NCBI RefSeq assembly: GCF_002288925.2
Contig: NW_022098050.1
Span: 7,515,361 to 7,579,360 of the forward strand
DNA: 64,000 bases
From: Delphinapterus leucas
Taxonomy: Eukaryota; Chordata; Mammalia; Artiodactyla; Monodontidae
Reading direction: 5' to 3'
The notes under the pieces are model-generated. The model was not told where the DNA came from, did not search any database, and saw only the letters and a list, made by a program, of their open reading frames with translations. Every line of letters starts with the position of its first letter. Position 1 is the stretch's first letter. Shown one piece after another: positions 35,601-47,028 of the stretch. The position numbers and the translations under genes are program-made.

Positions 35601-36434
35601 ATTGTCATTTGTTTCTAGGTATTTTTTGATTTCCTCTTTGGTTTCTTCAGTGATCACTTCGTTATTAAGTAGTGTATTGTTTAGCCTCCATGTGTTTGTA
35701 GTTTTTACAGATCTTTTCCTGTAATTGACATCTAGTCTCATAGCATTGTGTCAGAAAACATAGTTGATACGATTTCAATATTCTTAAATTTGCCAAGGCT
35801 TGATTTGTGACCCAAGATATGATCTATCCTGGAGAATGTTCCATGAGCACTTGAGAAAAATGTGTATTCTGTTGTTTTTGGATGGAATGTCCTATAAATA
35901 TCAATTAAGTCCATCTTGTTTAATGTATCATTTAAAGCTTGTGTTTCCTTATTTATTTTCATTTTGGATGGTCTGTCCATTGGTGAAAGTGGGGTGTTAA
36001 AGTCCCCTACTATGAATGTGTTACTTTTGATTTCCCCTTTTATGGCTGTTAGTATTTGCCTTATGTATTGAGGTGCTCGTATGTTGGGTGCATAAATATT
36101 TACAATTGTTATATCTTCTTCTTGAATTGATCCCTTGATCATTACGTACTGTCCTTCTTTGTCTCTTCTAATTGTCTTTATTTTAAAGTCTATTTTGTCT
36201 GATATGAGAATTGCTACTCCAGCTTTCTTTTGGTTTCCATTTGCGTGAAATATCTTTTTCCATCCCCCTTACTTTCAGTCTGTATGTGTCTCTAGGTCTG
36301 AAGTGGGTCTCTTGTAGACAGCAAATATATGGGTCTTGTTTTTGTATCCATTCAGCCAATGTGTGTCTTTTGGTGGGAGCATTTAGTCCATTTACATGTA
36401 AGGTAATTATTGATATGTATGTTCCTATTGCCAT
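32616..36434 (-). pseudogene. L1 ORF2 (endonuclease-reverse transcriptase), three lesions
   Basis: This is about 1,270 codons from ATG 36434 to the stop near 32616. The endonuclease start (HVNGLNAPTK, QETHF) is followed by one extra C in the + strand run 36264-36268, which shifts the frame. A one-base loss near 35750 restores it. From 35741 an 898-codon frame covers the rest of the pre-RT and RT regions, with the catalytic FADD at 34329-34340. A TGG-to-TGA stop at 33045-33047 (CWRG region) cuts off about 140 C-terminal codons, which stay open to 32616 (MKWIDLESVIQSEVSQ). Two of the three lesions are single-base indels, so sequencing error should be considered. Confidence 0.92.
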
Positions 36435-36492
36435 TTTCTTAATTGTTTTGGGTTCGTTATTGTAGGTCTTTTCCTTCTCTTGTGGTTCTAGC

Positions 36493-37434
36493 CTAGAGAA
36501 GTTCCTTTAGCAGTTGTTGTAAAGCTGGTTTGGTGGTGCTGAACTCTCTCAGCTTTTGCTTGTCTGTAAAGGTTTTAATTTCTCCATCAAATCTGAATGA
36601 GATCCTTGCTGGGTAGAGTAATCTTGGTTGCAGGTTTTTCTCCTTCATCACTTTAAATATGTCCTGCCACTCCCTTCTGGCTTGCAGAGTTTCTGCTGAA
36701 AGATCAGCTGTTAACCTTATGGGGATTCCCGTGTGTGTTATTTGTTGTTTTTCCCTTGCTGCTTTTAATATGTTTTCTTTGTATTTAATTTTTGACAGTT
36801 TGATTAATATGTGTCTTGGCATATTTCTCCTTGGATTTATCCTGTATGGGACTCTCTGTGCTTCCTGGACTTGATTAACTATTTCCTTTCCCGTATTAGG
36901 GAAGTTTTCAACTATAATCTCTTCACATATTTTCTCAGTCCCTTTCTTTTTCTCTTCTGCTTCTGGAACCCCAATAATTCGAATGTTGGTGCGTTTAATG
37001 TTGTCCCAGAGGTCTCTGAGACTGTCCTCAGTTCTTTTCATTCTTTTTTCTTTATTCTGCTCTGCAGTAGTTATTTCCACTATTTTATCTTCCAGGTCAC
37101 TTATCCGTTCTTCTGCCTCAGTTATTCTGCTATTGTTCCCATCTAGAGTATTTTTAATTTCATTTATTGTGTTGTTCATCGTTGTTTGTTTCATCTTTAG
37201 TTCTTCTAGGTCCTTGTTAAATGTTTCTTGCATTTTGTCTATTCTATTTCCAAGATTTTGGATCATCTTTACTATCATTATTCTGAATTCTTTTTCAGGT
37301 AGACTGCCTATTTCCTCCTCATTTGTTAGGTCTGGTGGGTTTTTATCGTGCTCCTTCATCTGCTGTGTGTTTTTCTGTCTTCTCATTTTGCTTATCTTAC
37401 TGTGTTTGGGGTCTCCTTTTTGCAGGCTGCACAT
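36493..37434 (-). CDS. L1 ORF1p, apparently intact (313 codons from first Met)
   Basis: ORF1p coats L1 RNA in cis and acts as a nucleic-acid chaperone in the cytoplasmic RNP. The frame is open from 37434 to the stop at 36493-36495. Alignment with the other copies suggests the ancestral start is the later Met at 37386 (MRRQKNTQQ), giving 297 codons. The domains are in normal order: N-terminal region, coiled coil (ITEAEERISDLEDK, about residues 105-145), RRM (IRIIGVPEAEEK, about 160), and C-terminal domain (AETLQARREWQDIFKVMK, about 255). It ends LLKELL. No stop or frameshift is visible. Since ORF2 is broken, the protein could at most act in trans if expressed. Confidence 0.88.
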   Translation of the reverse strand: MCSLQKGDPKHSKISKMRRQKNTQQMKEHDKNPPDLTNEEEIGSLPEKEFRIMIVKMIQNLGNRIDKMQETFNKDLEELKMKQTTMNNTINEIKNTLDGNNSRITEAEERISDLEDKIVEITTAEQNKEKRMKRTEDSLRDLWDNIKRTNIRIIGVPEAEEKKKGTEKICEEIIVENFPNTGKEIVNQVQEAQRVPYRINPRRNMPRHILIKLSKIKYKENILKAAREKQQITHTGIPIRLTADLSAETLQARREWQDIFKVMKEKNLQPRLLYPARISFRFDGEIKTFTDKQKLREFSTTKPALQQLLKELL

Positions 37435-37898
37435 TCGTAGTTCCCGTTGTTTTTGGTGTCTGTCCCCAGTGACTAAGGTTGGTTCAGTGTGTTGTGTAGG
37501 CTTCCTGGTGGAGGGGACTAGTGCCTGTGTTCTGGTGGATGAGGCTGGATCTTGTCTTTCTGGTGGGCAGGTCCACGTCTGGTGGTGTGTTTTGGGGTGT
37601 CTGTGGACTTATTATGATTTTAGGCAGCCTCTCTGCTAATGGGTGGGGTTGTGTTCCTGTCTTGCTAGTTGTTTGACATAGGATGTCCAGCACTGTAGCT
37701 TGCTGGTCGTTGAGTGAAGCTGGGTGCTGGTGTTGAGATGGAGATCTCTGGGAGATTTTCACCGTTTGATATTACGTGGAGCTGGGAGGTCTCTTGTGGA
37801 CCAGTGTCCTGAAGTTCATTCTCCCACCTCAGAGGCACAGCACTGACTCCTGGCTGCAGCACCAAGAGCCTTTCGTCCACACGGCTCAGAATAAAAGG

Positions 37899-38115
37899 GA
37901 GAAAAAGTAGAAAGAAAGAATTAGTAGAAGTAGAAAGAAAGAAAGAAAGGAGGGAGGGAGTGAGGAAGGAAGGAGGGAAGGAAGGAAAAAAAGAAAGAAG
38001 ATAAAGTAAAATAATATAAAGTAAGATAAAATATAATAAATTTATTAAAATAAAAAATAATTATTAAGAAAAAAAGGAAAAAAAATTAAAAAAAACAAAA
38101 CAACAACAAAAAAAC
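37899..38115. repeat. GAAA/GGAA and A-rich low-complexity tract inside the L1 5'UTR
   Basis: On the + strand GAAA, GGAGGGA and GGAAGGAA units run into A/T-rich sequence over about 200 bp. It lies within the 5'UTR, flanked by recognisable 5'UTR sequence on both sides. Confidence 0.85.
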
Positions 38116-38552
38116 GGACGGATAGAACCCTAGGACAAATGGTGAAAGCAAAGCTATACAGACAAAATCTCACACAGAAGCATACACATACACACTCACA
38201 AAAAGAGGAAAAGGGGAAAAAAATCATAAATCTTGCTCTCAATGTCCACCTCCTCAATTTGGGATGATTCGTTGTCTATTCAGGTATTCCACAGATGCAG
38301 GGTCCGTCAAGTTGATTGTGGAGCTCTAATCCGCTGCTTCTGAGGCTGCTGGGAGAGATTTCCCTTTCTCTTCTTTGTTCTCACAGCTCCCAGGGGCTCA
38401 GCTTTGGATTTGGCCCAGCCTCTGCGTGTAGGTTGCCGGAGGGCGTCTGTTCTTCCCTCAGACAGGACGGGGTTAAAGGAGCAGCTGATTGGGGGCTCTG
38501 GCTCACTCAGGCCGGGGAGGGGAGGCAGGGGCACGCAGTGCGGGGCGGGCCT

Positions 38553-38652
38553 GCGGCGGTAGAGGCCGGCGTGACGTTGCACCAGCCTGAGGCGCGCTGT
38601 GTGCGGCGGCAGAGGCCGTCGTGACGTTGCCCCACCCTGAGGCGCACCGTGC
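38553..38652 (-). repeat. Two 50-bp tandem units in the L1 5'UTR
   Basis: Units 38553-38602 and 38603-38652 share 'gcggcgg(t/c)agaggccg', 'cgtgacgttgc' and 'cctgaggcgc' at an exact 50-bp period. Each carries a TGACGTT half-site resembling a CRE/ATF element. A weaker partial third unit may precede them. Confidence 0.9.
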
Positions 38653-39651
38653 GTTCTCCCGGGGAAGTTGTCCCTGGATCCCGGGAACCTGGCAGTGGCA
38701 GGCGGCACAGGCTCCCGGGAGGGGAGGTGTGGAGAGTGACCTGTGCTTGTACACAAGCTTCTTGGTGGCGGCAGCAGCAGCCTTAGCGTCCCATGCCCGT
38801 CTCTGGGGTCTGCGCTGATAGCCGCGGCTCGCGCCTGTCTCTGGAGCTCCTTTAAGTGGCGCTGTTAATGTCCTCTCCTCGCGCTCCAGGAAACATACAG
38901 GTAAGGAAAAGTCTCTTGCCCCTTCTGCAGCTCCAGACTTTTCCCCGGACTCCCTGCTGGCTAGCCGTTGCGCACTAGCGCCCGTAAGGCTGTGTTCACG
39001 CCGCCAACCCCAGTCCTCTCCCTGGGATCCGACCGAAGCCGGAGCCTCAGCTCCCAGCCCCGCCCGCCCCGGCGGGTGAGCAGACAAGCCTCTCGGGCTG
39101 GTGAGTGCCGGTCAGCCCTGATCCTCTGTGAGGGAATCTCTCCGCTTTGCCCCCCGCACCCCTGTTGCTGTGCTCTCCTCCGTGGCTCCGAAGCTTCCCC
39201 CCTCCGCCACCCGCAGTCTCCACCCGCGAAGGGGCTTCCTAGTGTGTGGAAAGCTTTCCTCCTTCACAGCTCCCTCCCACTGGTGTACACAAGTCCCGTC
39301 CCTATCCTTCTGTCTCCGTTTATTCTTTTTTCTTTTGCCCTACCCAATTATGTGGGGGCTTTCTTGCCTTTTGGGAGGTCTGAGGTCTTCTGCCAGCGTT
39401 CAGTAGGTGTTCTGTAGGAGTTGCCCCACGTGTAGATGTATTTCTGGTGTATCTGTGGGGAGGAAGGTGATCTCCACGTCTTACTCTTCCGCCATCTTCC
39501 CGGAAGCCTCTAATTTTAAAATATTAAATTAAACATCATCCATATAATCCCATTGACCAATTAATGCTGAGCCCTGTCATTGTATTTCAGTGCCTGCATG
39601 TGATTAAGTTTACTCTGCATTGTTACACAATATCACTGTACCATCATTACC

Positions 39652-40166
39652 TGTATTAGGGCTCTCCAGAGAAACAGAATCAATAGGGGATAGATAGATA
39701 GATAGACAGATAGATAGATAGATAGAAGAGGAGATTTATGATAGAAATTGGCTCAAGTGATTATGGAGGCTGAGAAGTCCCACAGTCTGCCGTCTCCAAG
39801 CTGGAGAACCAGGAATTCAGTGGTGTAATTCAGTCCCATCCCAAAAACTTGAGAACCAGAGGGCCACTGATGTAAGTCCTGGAGTCCAGTGGTTTGAGAA
39901 GCAGGAGCTCTGATGTCCGAGGACAGGGGAAAATGGACATTCCAGCTCAAGAAGAGAGAATTTTCCCTTCCTTTGCCTTTTTGATTCATTCAGGCCCCCA
40001 GGGGATTGGATGATGCCCACCCACATTGGTGAAGGTGGATTCAGTCTACCGAGTCGAATTCTAACCTCTTCCAGAAACACTCTCACAGATGCACCCAGAA
40101 ATGTTTTACCAGCTATCTGGGCATCCTTTAGGCCAGTCAAGTTGACACATAAAATTAACCATCACA
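39652..40166 (-). mobile_element. ERVL/MaLR-type LTR, antisense
   Basis: 515 bp with TG...CA ends (TGTATTAGG ... CCATCACA) and a candidate 5-bp duplication with one mismatch (ttacc 39647-39651, ttacg 40167-40171). The minus strand starts 'tgtgatggttaattttatgt' and ends in '...cctaataca', the arrangement of an old mammalian LTR. A GATA microsatellite occupies 39689-39725. No internal viral genes are present. Confidence 0.75.
39689..39725. repeat. (GATA)n microsatellite inside the LTR
   Basis: About nine tetranucleotide units with one GACA variant. Confidence 0.95.
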
Positions 40167-40384
40167 TTACGTAATTAAAAAATATAAAGTGGATGTAATA
40201 AAAGCCTCCAGTGAAAGACAAATGATCTAACAGCCACCCAGTAAGAGCAAAGGTTTCACAGTAGTTTGAAAAAGGGGAAAGTGGTGGGAGAACTGAGTTG
40301 TCATATGGCAAATGGTAGTATCAATAGAAGTTTGCTGAACTCAAAAGAACCTGCCCTATAGCAGCACCATTTAGAAACAAGCTC

Positions 40385-40785
40385 GCCCATGCCTCAGAGG
40401 CTTGGCACCCACTGTTCCCTCTGTCTGGAACACTCACCACTGCCCCCCCCAAATAATACCCAAATATTCACTCTTTCACCTTCTTCAAGTTTTTATACAA
40501 ATGTCACCTTCTCTGTGAGGTCTTTCTTATACCTCAACTCCCTTTCCCCCCCAAACCTTCCTTTCTCCTGCCCTAGATTTTTCTCCTTAACGTTCATTAT
40601 CATCTGACACACTATATATTTCACTCATTTATTTGGTTTATTATGTCTTATCCCACTAGAATGTAAGCTTCATGAAGCCAGGGAATTTTGTTTTACTCAC
40701 TGACATATTTGCAGCCCCTAGGAGAATGCCATTGGAAATAACATGTATTCCACGAACATCTGCTGAATGAACAAATGTATAAATG
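40385..40785 (+). repeat. L2 LINE 3' end
   Basis: 'cactgttccctctgtctgga', 'acaaatgtcaccttctctgt', 'gaggtctttcttatacctca', 'cactagaatgtaagcttcat', 'ctgctgaatgaacaaatg' follow the L2 3' consensus closely. Confidence 0.9.
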
Positions 40786-42492
40786 AATTAATATTTACAC
40801 TCTGAGTACCAGTTTACCTTTATCACATCTACCTTATTTATCACATTAATGTTGTTAATTTGTATTTTGGCATTTTGTAGCTTTGCTCATATTTCATTTG
40901 TAAAGCAACTTTTGATTTGCATTTGTACAATAACAATAGCTATGAGCAGATTTTTATACCTAGCATAATCTCCCTACATATTTAAATAACACAATAAGAA
41001 ATAACTGAACATAACACTTGAAGTCTTTGGTTTTTTCCCTTTAGCAGACGTTTGTATATTATTCAAATTTCAAAAACAATATTGGATAAGCAGATGGCTG
41101 GCTGGTGAGAGTATCAGGAGGGGTCCTGTTTGCTGGGGTGCTCTGTGATTCAATCTTTGTGTTTGATCTTTCAAGTTTTCCCTCTCCCTGGCACCCTGCC
41201 TTGGGTAACAAGAATTGTACAGAACAAGAAACAGGATGTGGGCTGTTGAGTTGCATTTTTTTAAATAAAGCACTGTTACTGAAGCCAGCTCCCCCCCTGC
41301 CCATTAGTATTACTCAAAAATTGCAACAGCTTTAAGAATCCATCTTTTAAGTAAGGTCTCATTTCTCTGAAATTGTAGCTATTGTAAAGCACACTCAGAG
41401 GTTTATATGGCAGTGTATATTTTCCCCCTTAAGTTGATGGGTGTAACTATTAGGCAGTTGTTGAATGCACTGAAAAATCAATTGTTCTGGGGATGATTTC
41501 CCCACCAACTGTTCCAGCCCAAAGTGTTTTGATGGTGTTAGCTCAGTGCTTCAGATGCTTGCTAAGCTCTTTTTTTTTTTTTTGAGCTATTTCTTTGATT
41601 ATTCTAGAAGGTCCAAGACAATGCTTTCAAATATAGAAGGAACTCTATAATTTTGACAGCATTTTCTATAAACAGGCTCTTCCAGCCATAGTCTTGGAGG
41701 CAGGAATAAAACACTATATTCTGGGGTTTAGAATGCTCCCCCTCGGGCCACTCCCTAGCCCCGAATCAACCATGGATACCACATACGTAATCCTTAAACC
41801 CCACATTTAGCTACAAAGCAACTATTTTGTAGCTTAAGCCTCAGAACTGTTTGTAAGAAATCGAACCATCACAAAATGGCAGAGAAAAGAGAAGAGGATG
41901 CTTCGGCCTATATGTAGGAAGTATGGATTACAGGTGGAAAAGTTCCCCTTTCTCTCCTTCTGAGCACACAAAATCCCTATTCCTACTGGATTCTAAAGAA
42001 AGCCTGAATAAAACAATATTCCTCATGACCCTGACCATCATACTATATCTTTCTGAGACCAGAGATTCACCCTTGCATGTATGCATTATCTTACTACTTC
42101 ATCAAATGCAGAAAAAAATTTTAATCATGACATCATCTTTTAGGACATATTGTGTCCCATGCATCCAGTGAGACTCTTCCATCATCTCTTCCTTTCTGAG
42201 TCCCCCTGGGACTGGTAGCAAGCAGAGTTGCCTTTTACTACTGCACTTCTCTTTTCTCAGTGTCTCTCCTAGAGGGTATGGGCTTTGCAAAATCTTTGTC
42301 TGCTTCACTGAACTCCCAGCCCAGCTGCATCATTATTGTAACCTTACAATTCCTTATAGCAAAGGGACACGGGCAACTTAAAACCATCTGTGGAAGTCTT
42401 ACTATGTGCCAAGCTTGGTGCAGACATGTTTCTTCTTCAGTGTCTAATGGGCTCTAACACATGAATCACACATTCTCATTGAACATTCTTGA
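40786..42492. other. Unique DNA, nothing recognised
   Basis: 1.7 kb with no supported coding, RNA or repeat feature apart from a short T-run at 41571-41583. Confidence 0.5.
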
Positions 42493-42506
42493 CATTGAGC
42501 ATTTCT

Positions 42507-42778
42507 TTTTTTTTAATTGAAGTATAGTTGATTTACAATGTTGTGTTAGTTTCTAGTGTACAGCAAAGTGATTCGGTTATATATTTTTCATATTCTTTTC
42601 GCTTATAGGTTATTACAGAATATCGAATATAGTTCCCTGTGCTAAACAGTAGGACCTTGTTGTTTCTCTATCTAGTGTGTATCTGTTAATCCCAAACTCC
42701 TAATTTATCCTTCCTCCACCCCCTTTCCCCTTTGGTAACCATAAGTTTGTTTTATATGCCTGTGAGTCTGTTTCTGTT
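42507..42778 (-). mobile_element. 5'-truncated L1 3' end, antisense
   Basis: Poly-T then 'gaagtatagttgatttacaa', 'gtgtacagcaaagtgattcg', 'tagttccctgtgctaaacag'. A perfect 14-bp TSD cattgagcatttct lies at 42493-42506 and 42779-42792. Confidence 0.95.
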
Positions 42779-43072
42779 CATTGAGCATTTCTAATTACAG
42801 TGTCCTAAAAATGTCTTTCCACTTGGCAGTAGCATTTCAAGATCCTTCGTGTTGCCCAAAGGATCCTTGTGTCTGCACTTGATCTCCAGCCTGTTCCATT
42901 CTCCAGGTCTTTTTTATTTTATATGAACACTTCCTAACACTCACTAGAGGCTCATCTTGTCCATTAACCAACCCTCTTAGTCATGACTCCTTCAAGGATG
43001 CTATATTAGTTATCTGTTGCTGAATAACCATATTGCCACCAACTTATCAGCTTAAAACAATATACACTTATT

Positions 43073-43428
43073 GGGACTTCCCTGATGGCACAGTGGTTAA
43101 GAATCTGCCTGCCAATGCAGGGGACATGGGTTCGAGCCCTTGTCCAGGAAGATCCCACATGCCCCAGAGCAGCTAAGCCCTTGCACCACAACTACTGAGC
43201 CTGCGCTCTAGAGCCTGCAAGTCACAACTACTGAGCCTGTGTGCCACAACTACTGAAGCCCGCACGCCTGGAGCCTGTGCTCCACAACAAGAGAAGCCAC
43301 CACAATGAGAGCCCACGCACTGCAACGAAGAGTAGCCCCCACTCACCGCAACTAGAGAAAGCCTGTGGGCAGCAATGAAGACCCAACGCAGCCGAAAATA
43401 TAATTAATTAATTAATTAATTATAAACC
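43073..43428 (+). mobile_element. CHR-2-type SINE (long form), inside the MLT1
   Basis: 'gggacttccctgatggcaca' head, 'gacccaacgcagccgaaaat' and a (TTAA)n tail. A 15-bp TSD with two mismatches (caatatacacttatt / caatatacagtcatt) lies at 43058-43072 and 43429-43443. Confidence 0.95.
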
Positions 43429-43566
43429 CAATATACAGTCATTATCTCACTGTCTCTAGGTCAGGAATCCAACATGGCATAGCCGGGTCCTATGCATCAT
43501 GAAGCCTGGGTGTTGGCCAGGCCTAGAGTCTCATCTGAAGCTCAAGTGGAAAGGATCTGCTTCTAG

Positions 43567-44062
43567 TGTAACTGAGCAGGGTCCTATGGGGCCTTCCTGG
43601 GACAGACTCCTCCCCTGTATCTTCTACTTTAGCTCCTCTCTGAAGTACCCAGATGACAGTATTTGAGGCACATTTCCTGAGTTGTTTTACAGATGCTAAA
43701 ACTCCCACCAAATGGAAGATGTTAACTACCTGATGACCATGAGCACATAGTCCCCAGATCTTCTGGTGCCTAAGGATTGATGATGTTAACCCCTGTGACA
43801 CCGCCCTGTTACCTCACCATCAACCAGTCAGAGAACTGTGCATGGGCTGATCACATACCCTGGGACTCCCCTCCCTCACCTGGCCTTTAAAAATGCTTTG
43901 CTGAAAGCCGTCAGGGAGTTCAGGTGCTTTGAGCACTAGCTATCCCAGACTCCATGTGTGGTGACTTACAGTAAATGCTGCACTTTTCTTCACCACAACT
44001 TGGTGTCAGTAGATTGGCTTTACTGCAAGCAGGCAAGCGGGCCCAAGTTCCATTTGGTAACA
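43567..44062 (+). mobile_element. Solo retroviral LTR (~496 bp), inside the MLT1
   Basis: It begins TGTAACTG and ends GGTAACA, with a 4-bp direct repeat CTAG immediately outside (43563-43566, 44063-44066). Removing it restores the MLT1 sequence. The + strand has a TATA-like 'tttaaaaatg' near 43886 and an AGTAAA near 43970, typical LTR spacing. A 4-bp duplication fits class I (gammaretrovirus-like) ERVs. No internal region or coding sequence is present, so it probably arose by LTR-LTR recombination. The family is not recognised by name. Confidence 0.8.
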
Positions 44063-44377
44063 CTAGGTGCATGCATTGTGGCAGGATTCAGTTCCTTGGT
44101 GGCTGTTAGCCAAGAGGCCACCTTTGTTTCCTTGCCATGTGGACCTCTCCAGTGTAGTGGCTTACTTTATCAAAATCAGGAAGGGATAAAATGTGCTAGG
44201 CTAATAGAAGTCACAACTGTATATGGCCTAATCATAGAAGTGCTATCCCATCAATTACTCTATTGGTTGGAAGAAAGTCACAAGCCCCTCCTACACTAAA
44301 GTGGAGGGGATCACACAAAGATATGAAAAGCAGGAGGCAGGGAAAATTGGGGGCCGTCCTGGAATCTCTCCATCACA

Positions 44378-46556
44378 AATGCTCCATAGCCAAAAATGAT
44401 CTCTAAAACTTTACTAACAGAAATTGAAAACGAGCACATTTACCAAATCAGCCCAGCAGAGGCTGTTGATATCTCCTTCATGTTCCCCTAGGCTCAACCA
44501 GTTTTAGTGTACCCTGGCCTGACTTCCAAATGCCGGCATCTGTATCTCTTTGTTTGAGAACTTCTCTCATGACAGGAGTCTGCTTTGTCCAGAGGATACA
44601 TTTTTCTTTTTTCCACCATGATGGACTGTTGTGAAATGCAATAGTTCGTACAGCCTTTCTGAAGATGCCTCATAAGACCAGGTAATTGCCCACGCTTGTT
44701 ATGAAGCTGTGGCTACCTTGGAAACATAATCTCTAATATTTGTTTTCTGCCTTCCCTACTTCAGTACCCCCTTTCTCCTCAGTCCTGGTTTCTTGGATTT
44801 TCTCTCTCTGATGAAGTTGGCATATAAGCTTTTTGCCTAAAACTCTGTTTCCTAGGTAGCCCAAGCTAAGACCTGTAAAACCAAATAGTTAGAATTTGGC
44901 ATTCAGAGGAATGAGGAAATAATCTTGTCGTCTCATTCCCAAACACAGAGCAGTTTTCAAATATACTTCTCCCCAGCCCCAGGTATCTACTGGCTTTAAA
45001 CTCTGCCCTGAGGTTACCCTGAAGTATTCATACTTCTAGCCCTCTTGGTCCCATTTTCCAATAACCAAGAAAGAATTCATGTCCTTCTTCCTGAGGCCCC
45101 AGTTCCAGCACTGGGAAGCATGTTTATTATATACAATACTCTTTTTACTGACCCTGAGGGGATTCCTATTGATCTTTCGGGGTCACAGTTCACCTTGTGA
45201 GTTCTAAAACCACCAAGGGAGAAAGAGTAGTTCTAGCCAAGATACAATTTGAAGAAGACACACAAAACAAAATGGAGAGAAAAGGCTCTCAGGCTGCTCA
45301 GCACTTCTAAAGTAAAGCTCCAAAACAATAAAATAGGCAGGCCACACACAAGGAGGCAGGCAAACTTTGTTTTGCTGAGAGGACTCTTTTCCTTGGGTGA
45401 ATTCCAAGAGGGAACGGTCGCCGAGTGAGTCATAGAATAAGTAGGGCAGAGTTTGCCTTTCAGGGAATGCGATCGTGTAGGCGGACCCATGGCCCCTCAA
45501 GGATGCTCAGCCCGCATGACTCCCTGAATCCCAGACTATGTCAGGCAGAAGGCAGCATGCAGAATTCTCACATCCATGTGGACTCTTTCTGACTCTCTTC
45601 CCATGCCTGCCACAAACTGAGTTTTCAGAGGCAGTTTTCAGATCATTGTGTTTGATCTGCCCTCTCAGTGAAGACATTAGGGGAGGCAGAGTTGGGTCTG
45701 TGGTTCTTAAGGGATCCCCCAACCTGGAGCTATGCCAAGCTGTGGGGGCAGACAAAGTAGAAATTTCGGTGATGTGGGTTGAAAGCTGCCCAACGGGATG
45801 CCGTAGCCAGGGAATCCAAAGGTGGGTCCTGAGATCAGTGTATGGGGCCAAGGGTAGGATGTGCTAGAGAAGGAACTCAAGAAAGAGATGATCCTAAGGG
45901 GCAAAGGAAAAGTGACCCTCTATGGTACCAGGTTCAGAAGGCTGCTCTCCATGGCTGGGTATTTATGGAATGGGGTAGTTCCACGTGATTCAAAGGCAGC
46001 AGAGATACTGCCCTAAAGTCAATCAATATGTCACAGGTTTCAATGTGGGAGATAGACTCAAAATCCAATAATTCATGATTTAGTAGTTATTTTATGGCAC
46101 TTGTTACCCCCTAGAAGCAAACCTTTTCTTCAAATGAAAGCTGCCAAGGAAGCGTAATAGGTAAAGCAGATAAGAGAGAAGCTCTTCTTCAAGAACGAGG
46201 TAGTAGAGATGGATGGGTTAGGTGTTTCTCCACCCTCTCCAAAATCTGAGCCCCTGAGTCCCTTCTATGCTATTTCTAGTGTTCCACGGATTATTCTTTG
46301 AAAAAAACATTCTATGCTGCCCCAGGGCAGATGAGTAAAGAGATTGGGGTAAAGCATTGGTAGAGGTGGGGGTGGGGTGGAGAGTTGAAGCAGACAGTTC
46401 CCATTCTTCCTACCACTGGTGAATTTATGAGTAGAACATTCTAGAGTGCAATTTCTACCTCCACAATGGCCATGGAGAACACGTGTGTGTTCAGAGGACC
46501 AGTCATTGTTTAGAAAACACTGATAGCCTTGAATGCTGTTCCTCAGTATCCATCTG

Positions 46557-46594
<38 letters not shown>

Positions 46595-47028
46595 GTAAAA
46601 TAAAGACCTTGTTCTTGCTTTTTATCCTCCAGATAAATTACCCAATACTTCCACACCACATGAGGACAAGACATTCACAATCATGACCTTTGATCAATGC
46701 CTGATCTTAGAATTTCTTCTGAATTATCCAAGACTAAATTATATTCAAAGTGGTTTTAGTGTTAAATGCATTTCTTTAAATGATACTTCTTTGCAAAACT
46801 GTCAGTGTCTATGAGGTGTAGTTAGTAACACTTTATTTCTGGCTGGTGGACATTTAGTTCCTAATATTTTAGATTAAAGGGAATGCATTGACACTTGTTA
46901 GAACACTATTATTTCACAGCTTCTCCCTCCCCACCAAAACACACCCTCAAACCTTCTGCCTTTGTTGCTTTCTCTACCTCACTGGGTAAAATTTACATCG
47001 CATTTTATTTTGCTTTCTTATCTTTTTT
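44378..47028. other. Unique DNA, includes a (TG)n tract
   Basis: About 2.6 kb without recognisable interspersed repeats. Open frames of 85-114 codons at 45204-45867 overlap on opposite strands and have no recognisable motif or splice context, so they are not called. Confidence 0.5.
46557..46592. repeat. (TG)n microsatellite
   Basis: About 16 TG units after 'catctgtccg'. Confidence 0.96.

Larger units (their letters stand above)
32235..39510 (-). mobile_element. Full-length L1, antisense, ~7.3 kb
   Basis: All L1 parts are present on the minus strand. The 5'UTR (39510-37435) begins at the typical 'ggcttccgggaagatggcgg'. ORF1 (37434-36493), a 58-bp spacer, ORF2 (36434-32616) and a 3'UTR with AATAAA (complement at 32259-32264) follow. 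It ends in a tail of the (AAAAT)n kind. No nested insertion is visible. No clean TSD could be fixed, because the AT-rich flanks (right side 'taattttaaaat') merge with the tail. It is the best-preserved L1 here. Confidence 0.95.
37435..39510 (-). promoter_or_regulatory. L1 5'UTR / internal promoter region, CpG-rich
   Basis: About 2.1 kb upstream of ORF1. The distal 1.1 kb (about 38400-39510) is GC- and CpG-rich, unlike the AT-rich surroundings. It begins at a YY1-type site, AAGATGGCGG on the minus strand (39489-39498), about 12 bp from the element's first base. YY1 at this position sets the start site in primate L1, so the same role is inferred here. Long chance frames (up to 194 codons) in this GC-rich part are not genes. 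Confidence 0.85.
43002..44377 (-). mobile_element. MLT1-type LTR, antisense, split by a SINE and a solo LTR
   Basis: Fragments 43002-43072 (tattagttatctgttgctga), 43429-43566 (gtctctaggtcaggaatcca) and 44063-44377 (ttccttggtggctgttagcc, ending catcaca) join into one MLT1 LTR in reverse-complement order once the two insertions are removed. Confidence 0.85.

Noticed and set aside
38307..39417. CpG-rich region with frames of 149-194 codons on both strands, resembling a gene promoter with first exon
   Set aside because: It is the 5'UTR of the full-length L1, ending exactly at the L1 start 'ggcttccgggaagatggcgg'. The long frames follow from GC richness.
45204..45867. Cluster of 85-114-codon frames on both strands
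   Set aside because: They overlap each other on opposite strands, none has a recognisable motif, and no splice or poly(A) context supports them.
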